A stretch of 33,796 bases of DNA from assembly GCF_014305155.1 (NCBI RefSeq), contig NZ_JACRUK010000044.1, positions 1 to 33,796 on the forward strand. The letters run 5' to 3'. Numbering within the stretch: the first letter of the stretch is position 1; every line of letters begins with the position of its first letter. The position numbers and the translations under genes were made by a program. Positions 1 to 7,744 of the stretch are shown one piece after another. The DNA comes from Flavobacterium muglaense. GTDB taxonomy: Bacteria; Bacteroidota; Bacteroidia; Flavobacteriales; Flavobacteriaceae. Under the pieces are notes generated by a model, which was not told the DNA's origin, made no database searches, and was given only the letters and a program-made list of their open reading frames with translations.

Positions 1-70
1 TCCCGAACAGAGTAGTTAAGCCCGCCTGCGCAGATGGTACTGCAGTTATGTGGGAGAGTATGTCGTCGCC
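1..70 (+). rRNA. rrf: 5S ribosomal RNA, 3' part (cut by window start)
   Basis: The window opens inside a 5S rRNA gene. The conserved CGAACAGAGTAGTTAAG segment (loop/helix region near 5S position 40), GATGGTACTGCAGTTATGTGGGAGAGTA and the closing GTCGTCGCC are all readable in order, as in Bacteroidota 5S genes. The 5' 35 to 40 bases lie outside the window, so the gene is partial here only because of the cut. It runs on the plus strand and marks the end of an rRNA operon. A strong terminator follows directly (82-110). This copy lacks the palindromic insert found in the four downstream fragments, so it is the intact reference copy. Confidence 0.93.
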
Positions 71-81
71 TTTCTTTAGAG

Positions 82-110
82 AACCCTTATCCATTGGATA
101 AGGGTTTTTT
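82..110 (+). terminator. Rho-independent terminator of the rRNA operon
   Basis: An 11-bp perfect stem (AACCCTTATCC at 82-92 with GGATAAGGGTT at 96-106), a 3-nt ATT loop and a T run to 110. It lies 12 bases after the 5S end and is the expected terminator of the rRNA operon. Confidence 0.9.
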
Positions 111-145
111 GTTTTATATTTTTTAGAAAAATAGTGTACAATTTA

Positions 146-236
146 TCTCGAACAGAGTAGTTAAGTCGGCTTGCTTAGATGGTACTGCAGTATTGCAGTT
201 ATGTGGGAGTCCCGATAGCTATCGGGAGTCGTCGCC
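146..236 (+). pseudogene. 5S rRNA 3' fragment, copy 2
   Basis: Begins at the TCTCGAACAGAGTAG equivalent of base 1 of the window and ends with GTCGTCGCC. The 5' part of 5S is replaced by the A/T-rich linker. It carries the octamer duplication near 188-198 and the perfect 18-bp palindrome TCCCGATAGCTATCGGGA at 210-227, which replaces the AGAGTATG stretch. It cannot fold into complete 5S rRNA. Copy 2 has the most diverged terminator (246-279). Confidence 0.82.
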
Positions 237-245
237 TTTCTTTGA

Positions 246-279
246 AATCCTCATCATTTATTTGGTGGGGATTTTTTTT
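246..279 (+). terminator. Terminator-like hairpin after 5S fragment 2
   Basis: Stem 246-256 with 263-273, loop TTTATT, then T8. Sequence differs at many positions from the hairpin of copy 1, yet all 11 pairs form in RNA, two of them as G-U wobbles (251 with 268, 254 with 265). Confidence 0.75.
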
Positions 280-310
280 GTTTATTTTTTAGAAAAATAG
301 TGTAAAATTA

Positions 311-401
311 TCTCGAACAGAGTGGTTAAGTCCGCTTGCGTAGATGGTAGTGCAGTAGTGCAGTTATGTGGGAGTCCCGATAGCTATCGAGAGTCGTCGC
401 C
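311..401 (+). pseudogene. 5S rRNA 3' fragment, copy 3
   Basis: Same start and end as copy 2, with CGAACAGAGTGGTTAAG near the start and GTCGTCGCC at the end. The palindrome at 375-392 has one mismatch (TCGAGA instead of TCGGGA). The 5' part of 5S is absent. The following hairpin is the longest in the array. Confidence 0.82.
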
Positions 402-410
402 TTTCTTTAG

Positions 411-443
411 AAAACCCTTATCCTAATTGGATAAGGGTTTTTT
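411..443 (+). terminator. Terminator after 5S fragment 3
   Basis: A 13-bp stem (411-423 with 429-441, AAAACCCTTATCC and its complement), 5-nt loop and a T run. Close to the copy 1 terminator in sequence. Confidence 0.82.
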
Positions 444-476
444 GTTTTATATTTTAGAAAAATAGTGTAAAATTTA

Positions 477-566
477 TCTCGAACAGAGTAGTTAAGTCCG
501 CTTGCTTAGATGGTGCTGCAGTATTGCAGTTATGTGGGAGTCCCGATAGCTATCGGGAGTCGTCGG
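477..566 (+). pseudogene. 5S rRNA 3' fragment, copy 4
   Basis: Same architecture as copies 2 and 3, with a perfect palindrome at 541-558. The terminal GTCGTCGCC has changed to GTCGTCGGA. The 5' half is absent. Confidence 0.8.
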
Positions 567-580
567 ATTTCTGTAGAAAC

Positions 581-607
581 CCCTTATCCAATGGATAAGG
601 GTTTTTT
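581..607 (+). terminator. Terminator after 5S fragment 4
   Basis: A 9-bp stem CCCTTATCC (581-589) with GGATAAGGG (593-601), 3-nt loop, then T6. Confidence 0.8.
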
Positions 608-642
608 GTTTTATATTTTTTAGAAAAATAGTGTAAAATTTA

Positions 643-730
643 GCACGAACAGAGTAGTTAAGTCCGCTTGCTTAGATGGTACCGCAGTATTGCAGATATG
701 TGGGAGTCTCGATAGCTATCGGAAGACTTT
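643..730 (+). pseudogene. 5S rRNA 3' fragment, copy 5 (decayed end of array)
   Basis: Begins with CACGAACAGAGTAGTTAAG and keeps GATGGTACCGCAGTATTGCAG. The palindrome at 707-724 is degraded to TCTCGATAGCTATCGGAA. After about 724 the match to 5S stops, and no pyrimidine-rich 3' end or strong terminator follows. This is the far edge of the array. Confidence 0.72.
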
Positions 731-1356
731 CAAAAGCTTTTATTTGAGCAGTGAATGAGACAGTGGATGCATTTAGGGTTGTTGCATTTCTGTATAGAAT
801 ACTGAACCTAATTGAACGATTTTTTTAAGTTGTTTGGGTCATGTGTAAGGTATTGGGAAGGATGTTATGCAAGGTTCATAAACTCAATTGGGTGTATAAA
901 GTGGATTTTACTGTTTTTTGATAGTTTGAGGTTATGTATTTGGTGGTATTCTTTTATTTAGTAATGTCTGCTGAGTATGTTGAAAGTTTTACAGTTTTAC
1001 ACTTTCTTTTTTTGCATTGAATAACTAGTGGCGCTATAGTTTTTAGTTTGGAACAAAATGCTATTTTGTAAATGAGTATCGTAGCCCCGATAGAAGTGTA
1101 AATCCTTTTACTTTTTTCTTTAAAAAGTAAAAGATTGTAACGGATAGCGGGAAATAGCTCCTAATTCATCGTAGTATTTGTTTTAGACTTTTTCGATGGG
1201 TGATTTTTTGTGAAGAGATTTGGTTGCATTTCGCGTTATATTGTGCGATTTTATCTACGTTGTGGTTTAGTTTGTTCTCTATCATGGTTTCAGTTTCGTA
1301 GAGGACTAATGCTTCGTTATTTTTGTGTATTTTTGCTCAAATATTAAGAATTATTT
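731..1356. other. Gene-free intergenic region before the adhesin gene
   Basis: About 626 bp between the 5S array and the first coding gene. Stops are frequent in all frames and no open frame with a credible start and composition is visible. The one structured element is the hairpin repeat at 1081-1165. A possible -7 element, TATTTTTG (1328-1335), precedes the adhesin start by 21 bases, but no convincing -33 TTG partner is seen. Nothing else recognisable was found. Confidence 0.6.
1081..1165. repeat. Intergenic hairpin repeat (CCCGATAG / GGATAGCGGG type)
   Basis: A unit bounded by TAGCCCCGATAGAAGTG on the left and ATTGTAACGGATAGCGGGA on the right. Its centre is a perfect 12-bp inverted repeat (CTTTTACTTTTT at 1105-1116, its complement at 1122-1133) with a 5-nt loop. 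From memory, units with these same borders and variable centres are scattered between genes in many Flavobacterium genomes; I could not check this here. It codes for nothing visible. The left border shares the octamer CCCGATAG with the palindrome inserted in the 5S fragments. Confidence 0.6.
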
Positions 1357-3996
1357 ATGATATTAAAATTACTTTATCCGATTAAGGAATGTTTTTTGAT
1401 TTTTTGTGTTGTGATTCTTGGTTTTACAACAAAGATGAGTGCACAATGCGCTGGGACTAGCAATAGTATTACGGTTTGTGATATTCAGAATAATAGTAGT
1501 AAGGCTATAAATCTTTTTAGCCAATTACTAGGATCGCCTGTTTCTGGTGGTGTTTGGAAAGATAATCTTCTTTCTGGTGGATTGAGTACAAGTACAGGGG
1601 TTCTAAATGCACAGAGCATAAAAAAGAGTGGTATTTATACCTATACCTATACTGTGGATAATGGTGCTGGTTGTAAAGATTCGGCTACTGTTACGGTCAC
1701 TATTGGCGGTTATGCTGGGATATCTAGTCCTAACGTTTCGGCTTGTTCTGACGATACAAGTTATAATTTGTTTCTAGGTTTTAATGGTAATTTTGCAAGT
1801 CCGCAATCTAATGGATATTGGACAGATAATGATAATACTGGTGCATTGTCTAATAATTATTTCAATGCTAAAAGTGCTGGAGTTGGCACCTATTCATTTA
1901 CGTATACTATGCCAGCGATTGGTAGTTGTCTAGTCCAGAAGTCAACCGTTTATGTTACGGTTTATAGAGCACCTGAGCCCGGTATCCCCTCTTTTTTATT
2001 GTTATGTGATGCTGATAAGGATTCTTTTAGTACCAATTTTGATTTAAATAGTTTGCTGACTGGTGAGGATTCTGATGGAGTTTGGGAGGATCTTTCTGGA
2101 ACTACTGAAATAACAAGTCAAGATGATTCGTTCATTGATATCAAAAAATTATACGCTACTTATGGAGCTAGAACTTTTAATTTTAGATATAACGTGGATC
2201 CAGATAATCCTATTTGTACTGTAAAAAGAGCTACTGTTAGCGTTATTATTGAAAGACAGCTTGATTTTACTGGGGCTAAGGTAGTTGTTGATGCCGACAT
2301 TTGTGAAAACGAAATGGGAACGGCGCAGTATAATTTAGTTTTGACACAGGGGGTAAAGAGTGTGCCTGATGGTAGTTATTATGTTACTTATAAAATTATT
2401 GGTGGTGCTGCTGCTATCGAGGAAACTGTTGTAGCTGGGTTTTTAAGTGGTAGTTTGTCTTTTTCGTTACCGTCAAGTTATTTTCAGCAAGTTGGTGCTT
2501 TTGATGTTAGTGTTGTTAATGTAGTAAGTGCTACAAGTCTTGGTGCTTGTACTACAGTGCTACCTAATGTTACTGATGTGTTGAATGTTTTTCCTATTCC
2601 TAAGATCGACAATTCAAAGGTGACAATTGACCCAGTTTGTAAAGGCAACGCAGTAAAAGTGGTTGTAGCTGGTAGTAATAATTTAAGTGATGGTTTATAT
2701 GATGTAGTATACCGCCTGTCTGGCAGTAATACGGCTATTTCTCAAAAGGATGTCTTAACTGTGGCTAACGGTGAAGGTGTATTGTATATACCTGTTAATC
2801 TCGTTTCGACTACTGGTACCACTATTATTTCGATGACAAGTATTACTAATTTAAGTACGCTTTGTACTAATGTTGTCAATCTTTCAAAAGATTTTGTTGT
2901 CAATTCATTGCCGAATGCATCTACAGTGTCTGTGGGAGTGAATAGTGCTTGTCAAGGTAAACCTATAATTGTTTCGGTTTCAGGATTGGGTGCTTTGACA
3001 TCTATTGTGGTAAAGTATGATTTATCTGGAGCAAATAGTATCAATAATCAATCGGTTAGTTTGACTGCAACGAATGGGAATGCTAGTTTTGAAATTCCAA
3101 CTGCTTTATTAGGTAATACTGGAAATACTATTTTTACTTTTACGGAATTAGTCAATACGAGTACTGGTTGTAGTGTTGCTGTGAATAATGTTTCAAAAAG
3201 TTTTGTTGTAAATCCAGTTCCTCTTAGTCCAGTTACAAAAGACGAAGTTTTTTGTGTCAATGATGCTAAAAAGGTATCGGATTTGACACCAAACGGTGCG
3301 CAATATCAATGGTTTAATTCAGCGACAAGTACAGTGGTTTTAGCTCCTACTACGGTTTTGGTTTCAGGTGATTATTATGTTAAAGAAGTGGTTGCGGCAA
3401 CAGGCTGTGAATCTGGTAGGTCACGAGCTACCGTAACAATTAATCAAGAAGATATACCGGTTTTAAGTAGCAATGGGGAAATTTTCTGCGGGCTAGATAA
3501 ACCTACGATTTTAGATTTGTCTGCTAGAGTTGTTTCTAACGGTAAATTGCTTTGGTTTGATGCTGCTACAAATGGAACTGTGATTAATGAAGCTACACTG
3601 TTATTAGATCATAAAATCTATTATGGTTTTAGCTTTTCAAATGGTACAAATTGTGTTTCAAATGCTTTGGAAGTCACTATCTCGCTTTCCAATTGTGATG
3701 AAACCGCCGACTTCTTTGTTCCTGATGGATTCTCTCCTAATGGTGATGGTGTTAATGATAGTTTTAGGATTCCGAAAATCGATTTTATTTATCCAGATTA
3801 TTCACTAGAGATCTATAATAGATATGGTACTTTGATGTTTAAAGGCAATAAATCTAATCCTGAATGGGACGGTAGAAATTCTAATTTCAATGTAGGGATC
3901 GATGGAATGGCTCCAAACGGAGTTTATTTTTATGTGATTAATTTCAATAAAAACAATAAAGCTCCTTATCAAGGAAGTCTGTATCTCAATAGATAA
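1357..3996 (+). CDS. Large secreted surface protein with Ig-like repeats and T9SS type B C-terminal domain
   Basis: The 879-residue protein has an N-terminal hydrophobic signal (about residues 10-30, cleavage near MSA-QC) and is otherwise a chain of beta modules with paired cysteines. Three modules lie at about 31-117, 125-203 and 206-299, three longer related ones of about 100 residues at 303-413, 415-517 and 520-622, and two Ig-like ones at 623-697 and 698-785. Residues 786-879 are a type B (CHU_C, gliding-associated) sorting domain: VPDGFSPNGDGVND, then LEIYNRYG, EWDG and GVYFYVINF. Type B domains send proteins through the T9SS to the cell surface. The gene is followed after 33 bp by a PorP/SprF gene, the kind of partner such cargos need in F. 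johnsoniae. An adhesin role is inferred; the ligand is unknown. Composition is low in Lys in the repeats and rich in Ser, Thr, Val and Asn, as in surface adhesins. Confidence 0.88.
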   Translation: MILKLLYPIKECFLIFCVVILGFTTKMSAQCAGTSNSITVCDIQNNSSKAINLFSQLLGSPVSGGVWKDNLLSGGLSTSTGVLNAQSIKKSGIYTYTYTVDNGAGCKDSATVTVTIGGYAGISSPNVSACSDDTSYNLFLGFNGNFASPQSNGYWTDNDNTGALSNNYFNAKSAGVGTYSFTYTMPAIGSCLVQKSTVYVTVYRAPEPGIPSFLLLCDADKDSFSTNFDLNSLLTGEDSDGVWEDLSGTTEITSQDDSFIDIKKLYATYGARTFNFRYNVDPDNPICTVKRATVSVIIERQLDFTGAKVVVDADICENEMGTAQYNLVLTQGVKSVPDGSYYVTYKIIGGAAAIEETVVAGFLSGSLSFSLPSSYFQQVGAFDVSVVNVVSATSLGACTTVLPNVTDVLNVFPIPKIDNSKVTIDPVCKGNAVKVVVAGSNNLSDGLYDVVYRLSGSNTAISQKDVLTVANGEGVLYIPVNLVSTTGTTIISMTSITNLSTLCTNVVNLSKDFVVNSLPNASTVSVGVNSACQGKPIIVSVSGLGALTSIVVKYDLSGANSINNQSVSLTATNGNASFEIPTALLGNTGNTIFTFTELVNTSTGCSVAVNNVSKSFVVNPVPLSPVTKDEVFCVNDAKKVSDLTPNGAQYQWFNSATSTVVLAPTTVLVSGDYYVKEVVAATGCESGRSRATVTINQEDIPVLSSNGEIFCGLDKPTILDLSARVVSNGKLLWFDAATNGTVINEATLLLDHKIYYGFSFSNGTNCVSNALEVTISLSNCDETADFFVPDGFSPNGDGVNDSFRIPKIDFIYPDYSLEIYNRYGTLMFKGNKSNPEWDGRNSNFNVGIDGMAPNGVYFYVINFNKNNKAPYQGSLYLNR

Positions 3997-4029
3997 ATCG
4001 GCTTCTTTATTTCAAATACTTATTCGAAT

Positions 4030-4956
4030 ATGAAAAAAACAATACTCATAGTAGGTTTTTTATTTAGTATACTTACGGCTACGGCGCAACAAGATCCTCA
4101 GTATACCCAGTATATGTACAACATGAATGTAATCAATCCCGCTTATGCTACTGGAGATCAATCATTGTTAGATGTTGGTGTCTTGTATAGAACACAATGG
4201 GTTGGTGCGGTGGGAGCTCCTAAAACAATGACTGTGTTTGCTCATCTACCTGTGAACAAGAAAGTAGAATTGGGTTTTTCGCTTATTTCTGATGATATTG
4301 GTGATGGTGCAAAAAAGGAAAATAATTTTTTTGCTGATTTTGCGTATGTATTACCATTACAAAATAATCATAAGTTATCATTAGGTTTGAAAGCTGGATT
4401 TAGTTCTTTGCAAACAAATTTTAATGGTTTCAAATTCGAAAGTACTTCAACTGATTTTGCTTTCGATAACAGCAATTTACTAAAGCCTAATGTTGGGGTA
4501 GGTGCGTATTATTTTACGAATAAATACTATGTTGGTTTATCTGCACCAAATCTTCTGAATACAAAACACATTGAAAAACATGCTGGAATTAGTGATTATG
4601 GTTCAGAGAATGTACATGCCTTTTTTACTGGAGGCTATGTTTTTACCTTATCAGATGCTTTTAAGTTGAAGCCGGCTTTTATGTCTAAGTTTGTAAATGG
4701 TGCGCCTATAACAGTAGATTTGTCTGCAAATGTATTGTATAATGACAAGTTGGAGCTTGGTGCTTCTTATAGACTTGGAGATGCTGTGAGTGTTTTGATG
4801 AATGTTAAAGCTACATCTAATATTAGAGTAGGATACGCATACGATTATACAGTTTCTAATTTAGGTCAGTTTAATTCAGGTACACATGAATTTTTTATTC
4901 TTTTTAACTTAGACCTACTAAGTAAAGGATATGACAAATCACCAAGATTTTTTTAA
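4030..4956 (+). CDS. PorP/SprF family outer membrane protein
   Basis: A 308-residue protein with a signal peptide (cleavage near TATA-QQ) followed by the family hallmark QDPQYTQYMYNMNVINPAYA. The rest alternates as an outer membrane beta barrel and ends in a hydrophobic strand near FFILFNLDLL. Length matches the PorP/SprF family (about 300-330). In F. johnsoniae, SprF is needed for surface delivery of the type B CTD adhesin SprB, and other type B cargos have their own SprF-like partner. Here the gene sits directly between a type B cargo and a PorE-like protein, so it is most likely the dedicated outer membrane partner of the upstream gene. Only 33 bp separate it from the cargo gene and 10 bp from the next start, so one operon is likely. 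It is a paralogue type, so the gene name sprF itself is not assigned. Confidence 0.9.
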   Translation: MKKTILIVGFLFSILTATAQQDPQYTQYMYNMNVINPAYATGDQSLLDVGVLYRTQWVGAVGAPKTMTVFAHLPVNKKVELGFSLISDDIGDGAKKENNFFADFAYVLPLQNNHKLSLGLKAGFSSLQTNFNGFKFESTSTDFAFDNSNLLKPNVGVGAYYFTNKYYVGLSAPNLLNTKHIEKHAGISDYGSENVHAFFTGGYVFTLSDAFKLKPAFMSKFVNGAPITVDLSANVLYNDKLELGASYRLGDAVSVLMNVKATSNIRVGYAYDYTVSNLGQFNSGTHEFFILFNLDLLSKGYDKSPRFF

Positions 4957-4966
4957 AAAACAAAAG

Positions 4967-7096
4967 ATGAAAAGAATATTCATAATAATTGTTCTGTGTT
5001 TTGCTCAGTTTTCAAATGCGCAAACACCAGATTTAAAGAGAGCCAATCGTTTTTTTGACAAGACTTTTTATACTGAAGCAATTCCATTGTACGAAAGTAT
5101 CATCGAAGATAATCAATCATATATAGTGCTTAAAAACTTAGCAGATGCGTATTATTATACTAATGATTATGGGAAAGCCCAGCGTTTGTATGCCAATTTA
5201 GTATCACGTTTTAAAAAAGATATAAGTGAAGATTATTATTTTAAATATGCGCAAACTTTAAAAGTTGCTGGCAAGTATAAGGAAGCATACGCTGTACTGC
5301 ATGATTATTATGTTGGCACTGCTAATTTTGTGGCAAGTACTCAACTCGATAAAGATCTAATTACACTTGAGAATGTATCTGCAATTGGCAATAGGTTTGA
5401 AATTAAAAACCTTGCAATGAATTCTAGTAGTTCAGAGTTTGGTGCTGTTGTTAATCAAGGTGATCTGGTTTTCTCGGGTGTAGATAGAAGTGCTGGTTTT
5501 TTAGATAAAAAATTCAAGTGGAATGGGGAGAAGTATCTTGATATTTTGTCAATGCCTATCGAGAACATGAATGCAGCTGATTCTGTCGTAAAGTCATTTT
5601 CGAATGTAATAAATACCGAAATGCACGAGGCGAATGCCATTTTTACAAAGGATGGTAAAACAGTCTATTTTACGCGTAATAATTTTGTAAAAGGACGCAG
5701 AGCAAAAAATCAAGATAAGGTTTCTAACTTGCAAATTTTTAAAGGAGAATTAGTTGGTGGTAAGTGGGTTAATATTGTTGCTCTTCCGTTCAATAATGAA
5801 AATTATTCGGTGGAGCATCCAGCTTTAAGTTTTGACGAAAAAACTTTATATTTTGCTTCTGATATGCCTGGTACTTTAGGTTCTTTTGATTTATTTAGTG
5901 TTGCTATTGATGGTGAAAATTTTGGAACACCAAAAAATTTAGGGTCGAATATAAATACGGACAAAAAGGAACAATTTCCTTTTGTATCCAAAGATGGAAA
6001 GTTGTATTTCTCATCTGATGGCCATGCAGGTTATGGATTACTAGATGTTTTTGTCGTTGATTTAAATACTGGTAATTTGGATTTCCCTTCCAATGTGGGG
6101 CTTCCTGTTAATTCTGCATATGATGATTTTTCATTTAATATTGATGCTGATACAAAACAAGGTTTTTTTGCTTCGAATAGAATCGGCGGTAAAGGGAGTG
6201 ATGATATTTACCAACTAAGCGAACAGAAGCCTTTAATAATTGAAGATTGCAAGCAGTTTGTTGAAGGTGTCGTTAGTGATGTGGATACTAAATTGCCTTT
6301 GAGCAATGCGACGGTTGTGTTGCTAGACGCAAATAGTGTTGAAGTGTCTAGAATGACTACTAATCTAAAAGGAGATTTTGTTTTTACAGTGAGTTGTGAT
6401 ACAAGATATACTGTGGCTGCAGCGAAAGAAGAGTTTACCAAAGCTGAAAAATCAATTCGAGTAAATAAAGAGAGAGACTTACGTACGGATGCTTCGGTCA
6501 GTTTGAAATCTATTGTAGTTTTAAAGAAGGAAGAGGAAGCAGTTGCGCAACTGAAGAAAGAGCAGGAAAAGGCATTAGAAGAAAAAAATAAAGCTAAAGA
6601 AATTGCACAAGTAGAGAAAATTAAAAAAGACAAGACGACAGCCGCTATCAAAGCTGTTGAACAAGCGAAGCTTGATGAAAAAGCTAAAACCAATGCGATC
6701 GTAGCTGCTGAGAAAGATGTTGTTAAAGTAGATAGTCAGCTGATTATTAAAACAGATCCTATTTATTTTGATTACAGTTTATGGTATATTCGTAGAGAAA
6801 CTAAACCTGTTTTGGATAAAGTTATTGATCTAATGAAGAAGCATCCAACGATGATAGTTGAAATTGGTTCTCATACGGATAATAGAGGTAATGCAAAATA
6901 TAATTTAGACCTTTCAGCAAAGCGTGCGAATTCTACTAGAGAATATTTTATGCAAAATGGCATCGAAGGAAATAGAATTTTGGCAAAAGGATATGGCGAA
7001 AGTCAGCAAATAATTAAATGTGAGCCAAGCGAGTCCTGCAGTGAAGAGCAACATGAGCTTAACAGAAGAAATGTATTTACGATCAAAAGTTTATAA
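4967..7096 (+). CDS. PorE-like OmpA family protein (TPR, beta-propeller, CRD, OmpA)
   Basis: Start set at 4967 because the signal peptide MKRIFIIIVLCFAQFSNAQ begins there. An ATG at 4931 would overlap the previous gene and put a charged stretch before the signal. The 709-residue protein shows TPR-like helices (about 22-130), beta-propeller PD40-type repeats with DGKTVYF, DEKTLYF and DGKLYFSSD motifs (about 150-410), a carboxypeptidase-regulatory-like domain (about 418-505), a Lys/Glu/Ala-rich coiled coil (about 520-590), and a C-terminal OmpA domain (about 597-709) with GSHTDNRG and NLDLSAKRA, which binds peptidoglycan. This order matches PorE of Porphyromonas gingivalis, a T9SS protein linked to PorP. 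Last gene of the adhesin / SprF-like / PorE-like operon, closed by the hairpin at 7118-7146. It probably anchors the partner complex to the cell wall. Confidence 0.88.
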   Translation: MKRIFIIIVLCFAQFSNAQTPDLKRANRFFDKTFYTEAIPLYESIIEDNQSYIVLKNLADAYYYTNDYGKAQRLYANLVSRFKKDISEDYYFKYAQTLKVAGKYKEAYAVLHDYYVGTANFVASTQLDKDLITLENVSAIGNRFEIKNLAMNSSSSEFGAVVNQGDLVFSGVDRSAGFLDKKFKWNGEKYLDILSMPIENMNAADSVVKSFSNVINTEMHEANAIFTKDGKTVYFTRNNFVKGRRAKNQDKVSNLQIFKGELVGGKWVNIVALPFNNENYSVEHPALSFDEKTLYFASDMPGTLGSFDLFSVAIDGENFGTPKNLGSNINTDKKEQFPFVSKDGKLYFSSDGHAGYGLLDVFVVDLNTGNLDFPSNVGLPVNSAYDDFSFNIDADTKQGFFASNRIGGKGSDDIYQLSEQKPLIIEDCKQFVEGVVSDVDTKLPLSNATVVLLDANSVEVSRMTTNLKGDFVFTVSCDTRYTVAAAKEEFTKAEKSIRVNKERDLRTDASVSLKSIVVLKKEEEAVAQLKKEQEKALEEKNKAKEIAQVEKIKKDKTTAAIKAVEQAKLDEKAKTNAIVAAEKDVVKVDSQLIIKTDPIYFDYSLWYIRRETKPVLDKVIDLMKKHPTMIVEIGSHTDNRGNAKYNLDLSAKRANSTREYFMQNGIEGNRILAKGYGESQQIIKCEPSESCSEEQHELNRRNVFTIKSL

Positions 7097-7117
7097 ATGA
7101 TCATTTAAATTAGAACA

Positions 7118-7146
7118 ATAAAGGGATGCGTTATGCGTCCCTTTAT
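7118..7146. terminator. Bidirectional terminator between convergent genes
   Basis: Stem 7118-7129 with 7135-7146 (ATAAAGGGATGC type, one G-U pair) and a 5-nt loop. It overlaps the stop codon of the minus-strand gene (7143-7145) and serves both convergent transcripts. The T tract is weak on the plus side. Confidence 0.7.
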
Positions 7147-7724
7147 CCGTGTATAGTTTCGTTTTTACCGTAATTGGTAATAATCGATGTTTCGAATTCA
7201 ATCCATTCTTTCCAGCGTTTGTCAACATCAACATGATCAGCGTATTTGCGGGCAAAGCCTAAAAACGTAGTATAATGTCCTGCTTCACTAATCATTAAAT
7301 CACGATAGAATTTGGCTAGTTCTACATCTTTAATGTTTTCAGACAAAACTTTAAAGCGTTCACAACTTCTTGCCTCAATCATTGCCGAGAACAGTAAGCG
7401 TTCGCATAAAGCATCATTGCGGCTACCATCTTTTTTCATGAATTTGAATAATTCATTTACATAATGATCTTTTCGTTCACGGCCCAAGCTCAATCCTTTG
7501 CTTTTGATCAAGTCATGCACCATTTGTAGGTGCTCTAATTCCTCTCGTGCAATAATCATTAATTCTGTGACTAATTCCTCTTTTTCAGAATTTTGTGTGA
7601 TCAAACTTATGGCGTTCGAAGCTGCTTTTTGTTCACACCAGGCGTGGTCTGTCAAAATTTCTTCAATATTTGATTCGACTATGTTTACCCATCTGGGATC
7701 AGTTACAAGTTTTAATCCTAACAT
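7143..7724 (-). CDS. miaE: tRNA-(ms2io6A)-hydroxylase (MiaE-like)
   Basis: MiaE hydroxylates the isopentenyl group of 2-methylthio-N6-isopentenyladenosine at tRNA position 37, using a diiron centre and oxygen. From the ATG at 7724 the protein has 193 residues, opening with MLGLKLVTDPRWVNIVESNI, the usual start of this family. Putative metal ligands are E31 (CEQKAA), E62 and H65 (EELEH), E117 (IEARSCERF), and E147 and H150 (SEAGH), the ferritin-like EXXH pattern. The open frame continues upstream to an ATG at 7799, but that extension has no family match and contains a -7 type box at 7745-7752, so the shorter start is chosen. Convergent with the PorE-like gene and divergent from the glycosyltransferase. 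Confidence 0.87.
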   Translation of the reverse strand: MLGLKLVTDPRWVNIVESNIEEILTDHAWCEQKAASNAISLITQNSEKEELVTELMIIAREELEHLQMVHDLIKSKGLSLGRERKDHYVNELFKFMKKDGSRNDALCERLLFSAMIEARSCERFKVLSENIKDVELAKFYRDLMISEAGHYTTFLGFARKYADHVDVDKRWKEWIEFETSIITNYGKNETIHG

Positions 7725-7744
7725 GTTATTGTGTTTTATAAGTA

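Larger units (their letters stand above)
71..730 (+). repeat. Tandem array of four partial 5S rRNA units with terminators
   Basis: After the true 5S gene and its terminator, the block [linker about 36 bp rich in A/T, 5S 3' part, terminator-like hairpin] repeats. The 5S-like part starts at 1, 146, 311, 477 and 643, giving spacings of 145, 165, 166 and 166. The linker (TTTTAGAAAAATAGTGTAAAA core) is nearly identical each time at about 120-145, 285-310, 452-476 and 617-642. The four extra copies share two changes absent from the true 5S: a duplicated TATTGCAG-type octamer and an 18-bp palindrome. They therefore arose by amplification of one changed copy, not by independent duplications of the 5S gene. 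The last copy decays without a clear terminator. Confidence 0.88.

Noticed and set aside
71..730. CRISPR-like periodic repeat array
   Set aside because: The period is about 166 bp and the whole unit, not only a short repeat, is conserved. There are no unique spacers and no cas genes; the units are 5S rRNA fragments with terminators.
4931..4966. PorE-like gene start at 4931
   Set aside because: This start overlaps the SprF-like gene and places a charged stretch before a perfect signal peptide that starts with the ATG at 4967.
6208..6693. Long open frame on the minus strand inside the PorE-like gene
   Set aside because: It lies opposite the Lys/Glu/Ala-rich coiled coil, whose codon bias keeps the other strand open. 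The Ser/Phe-rich product shows no domain.
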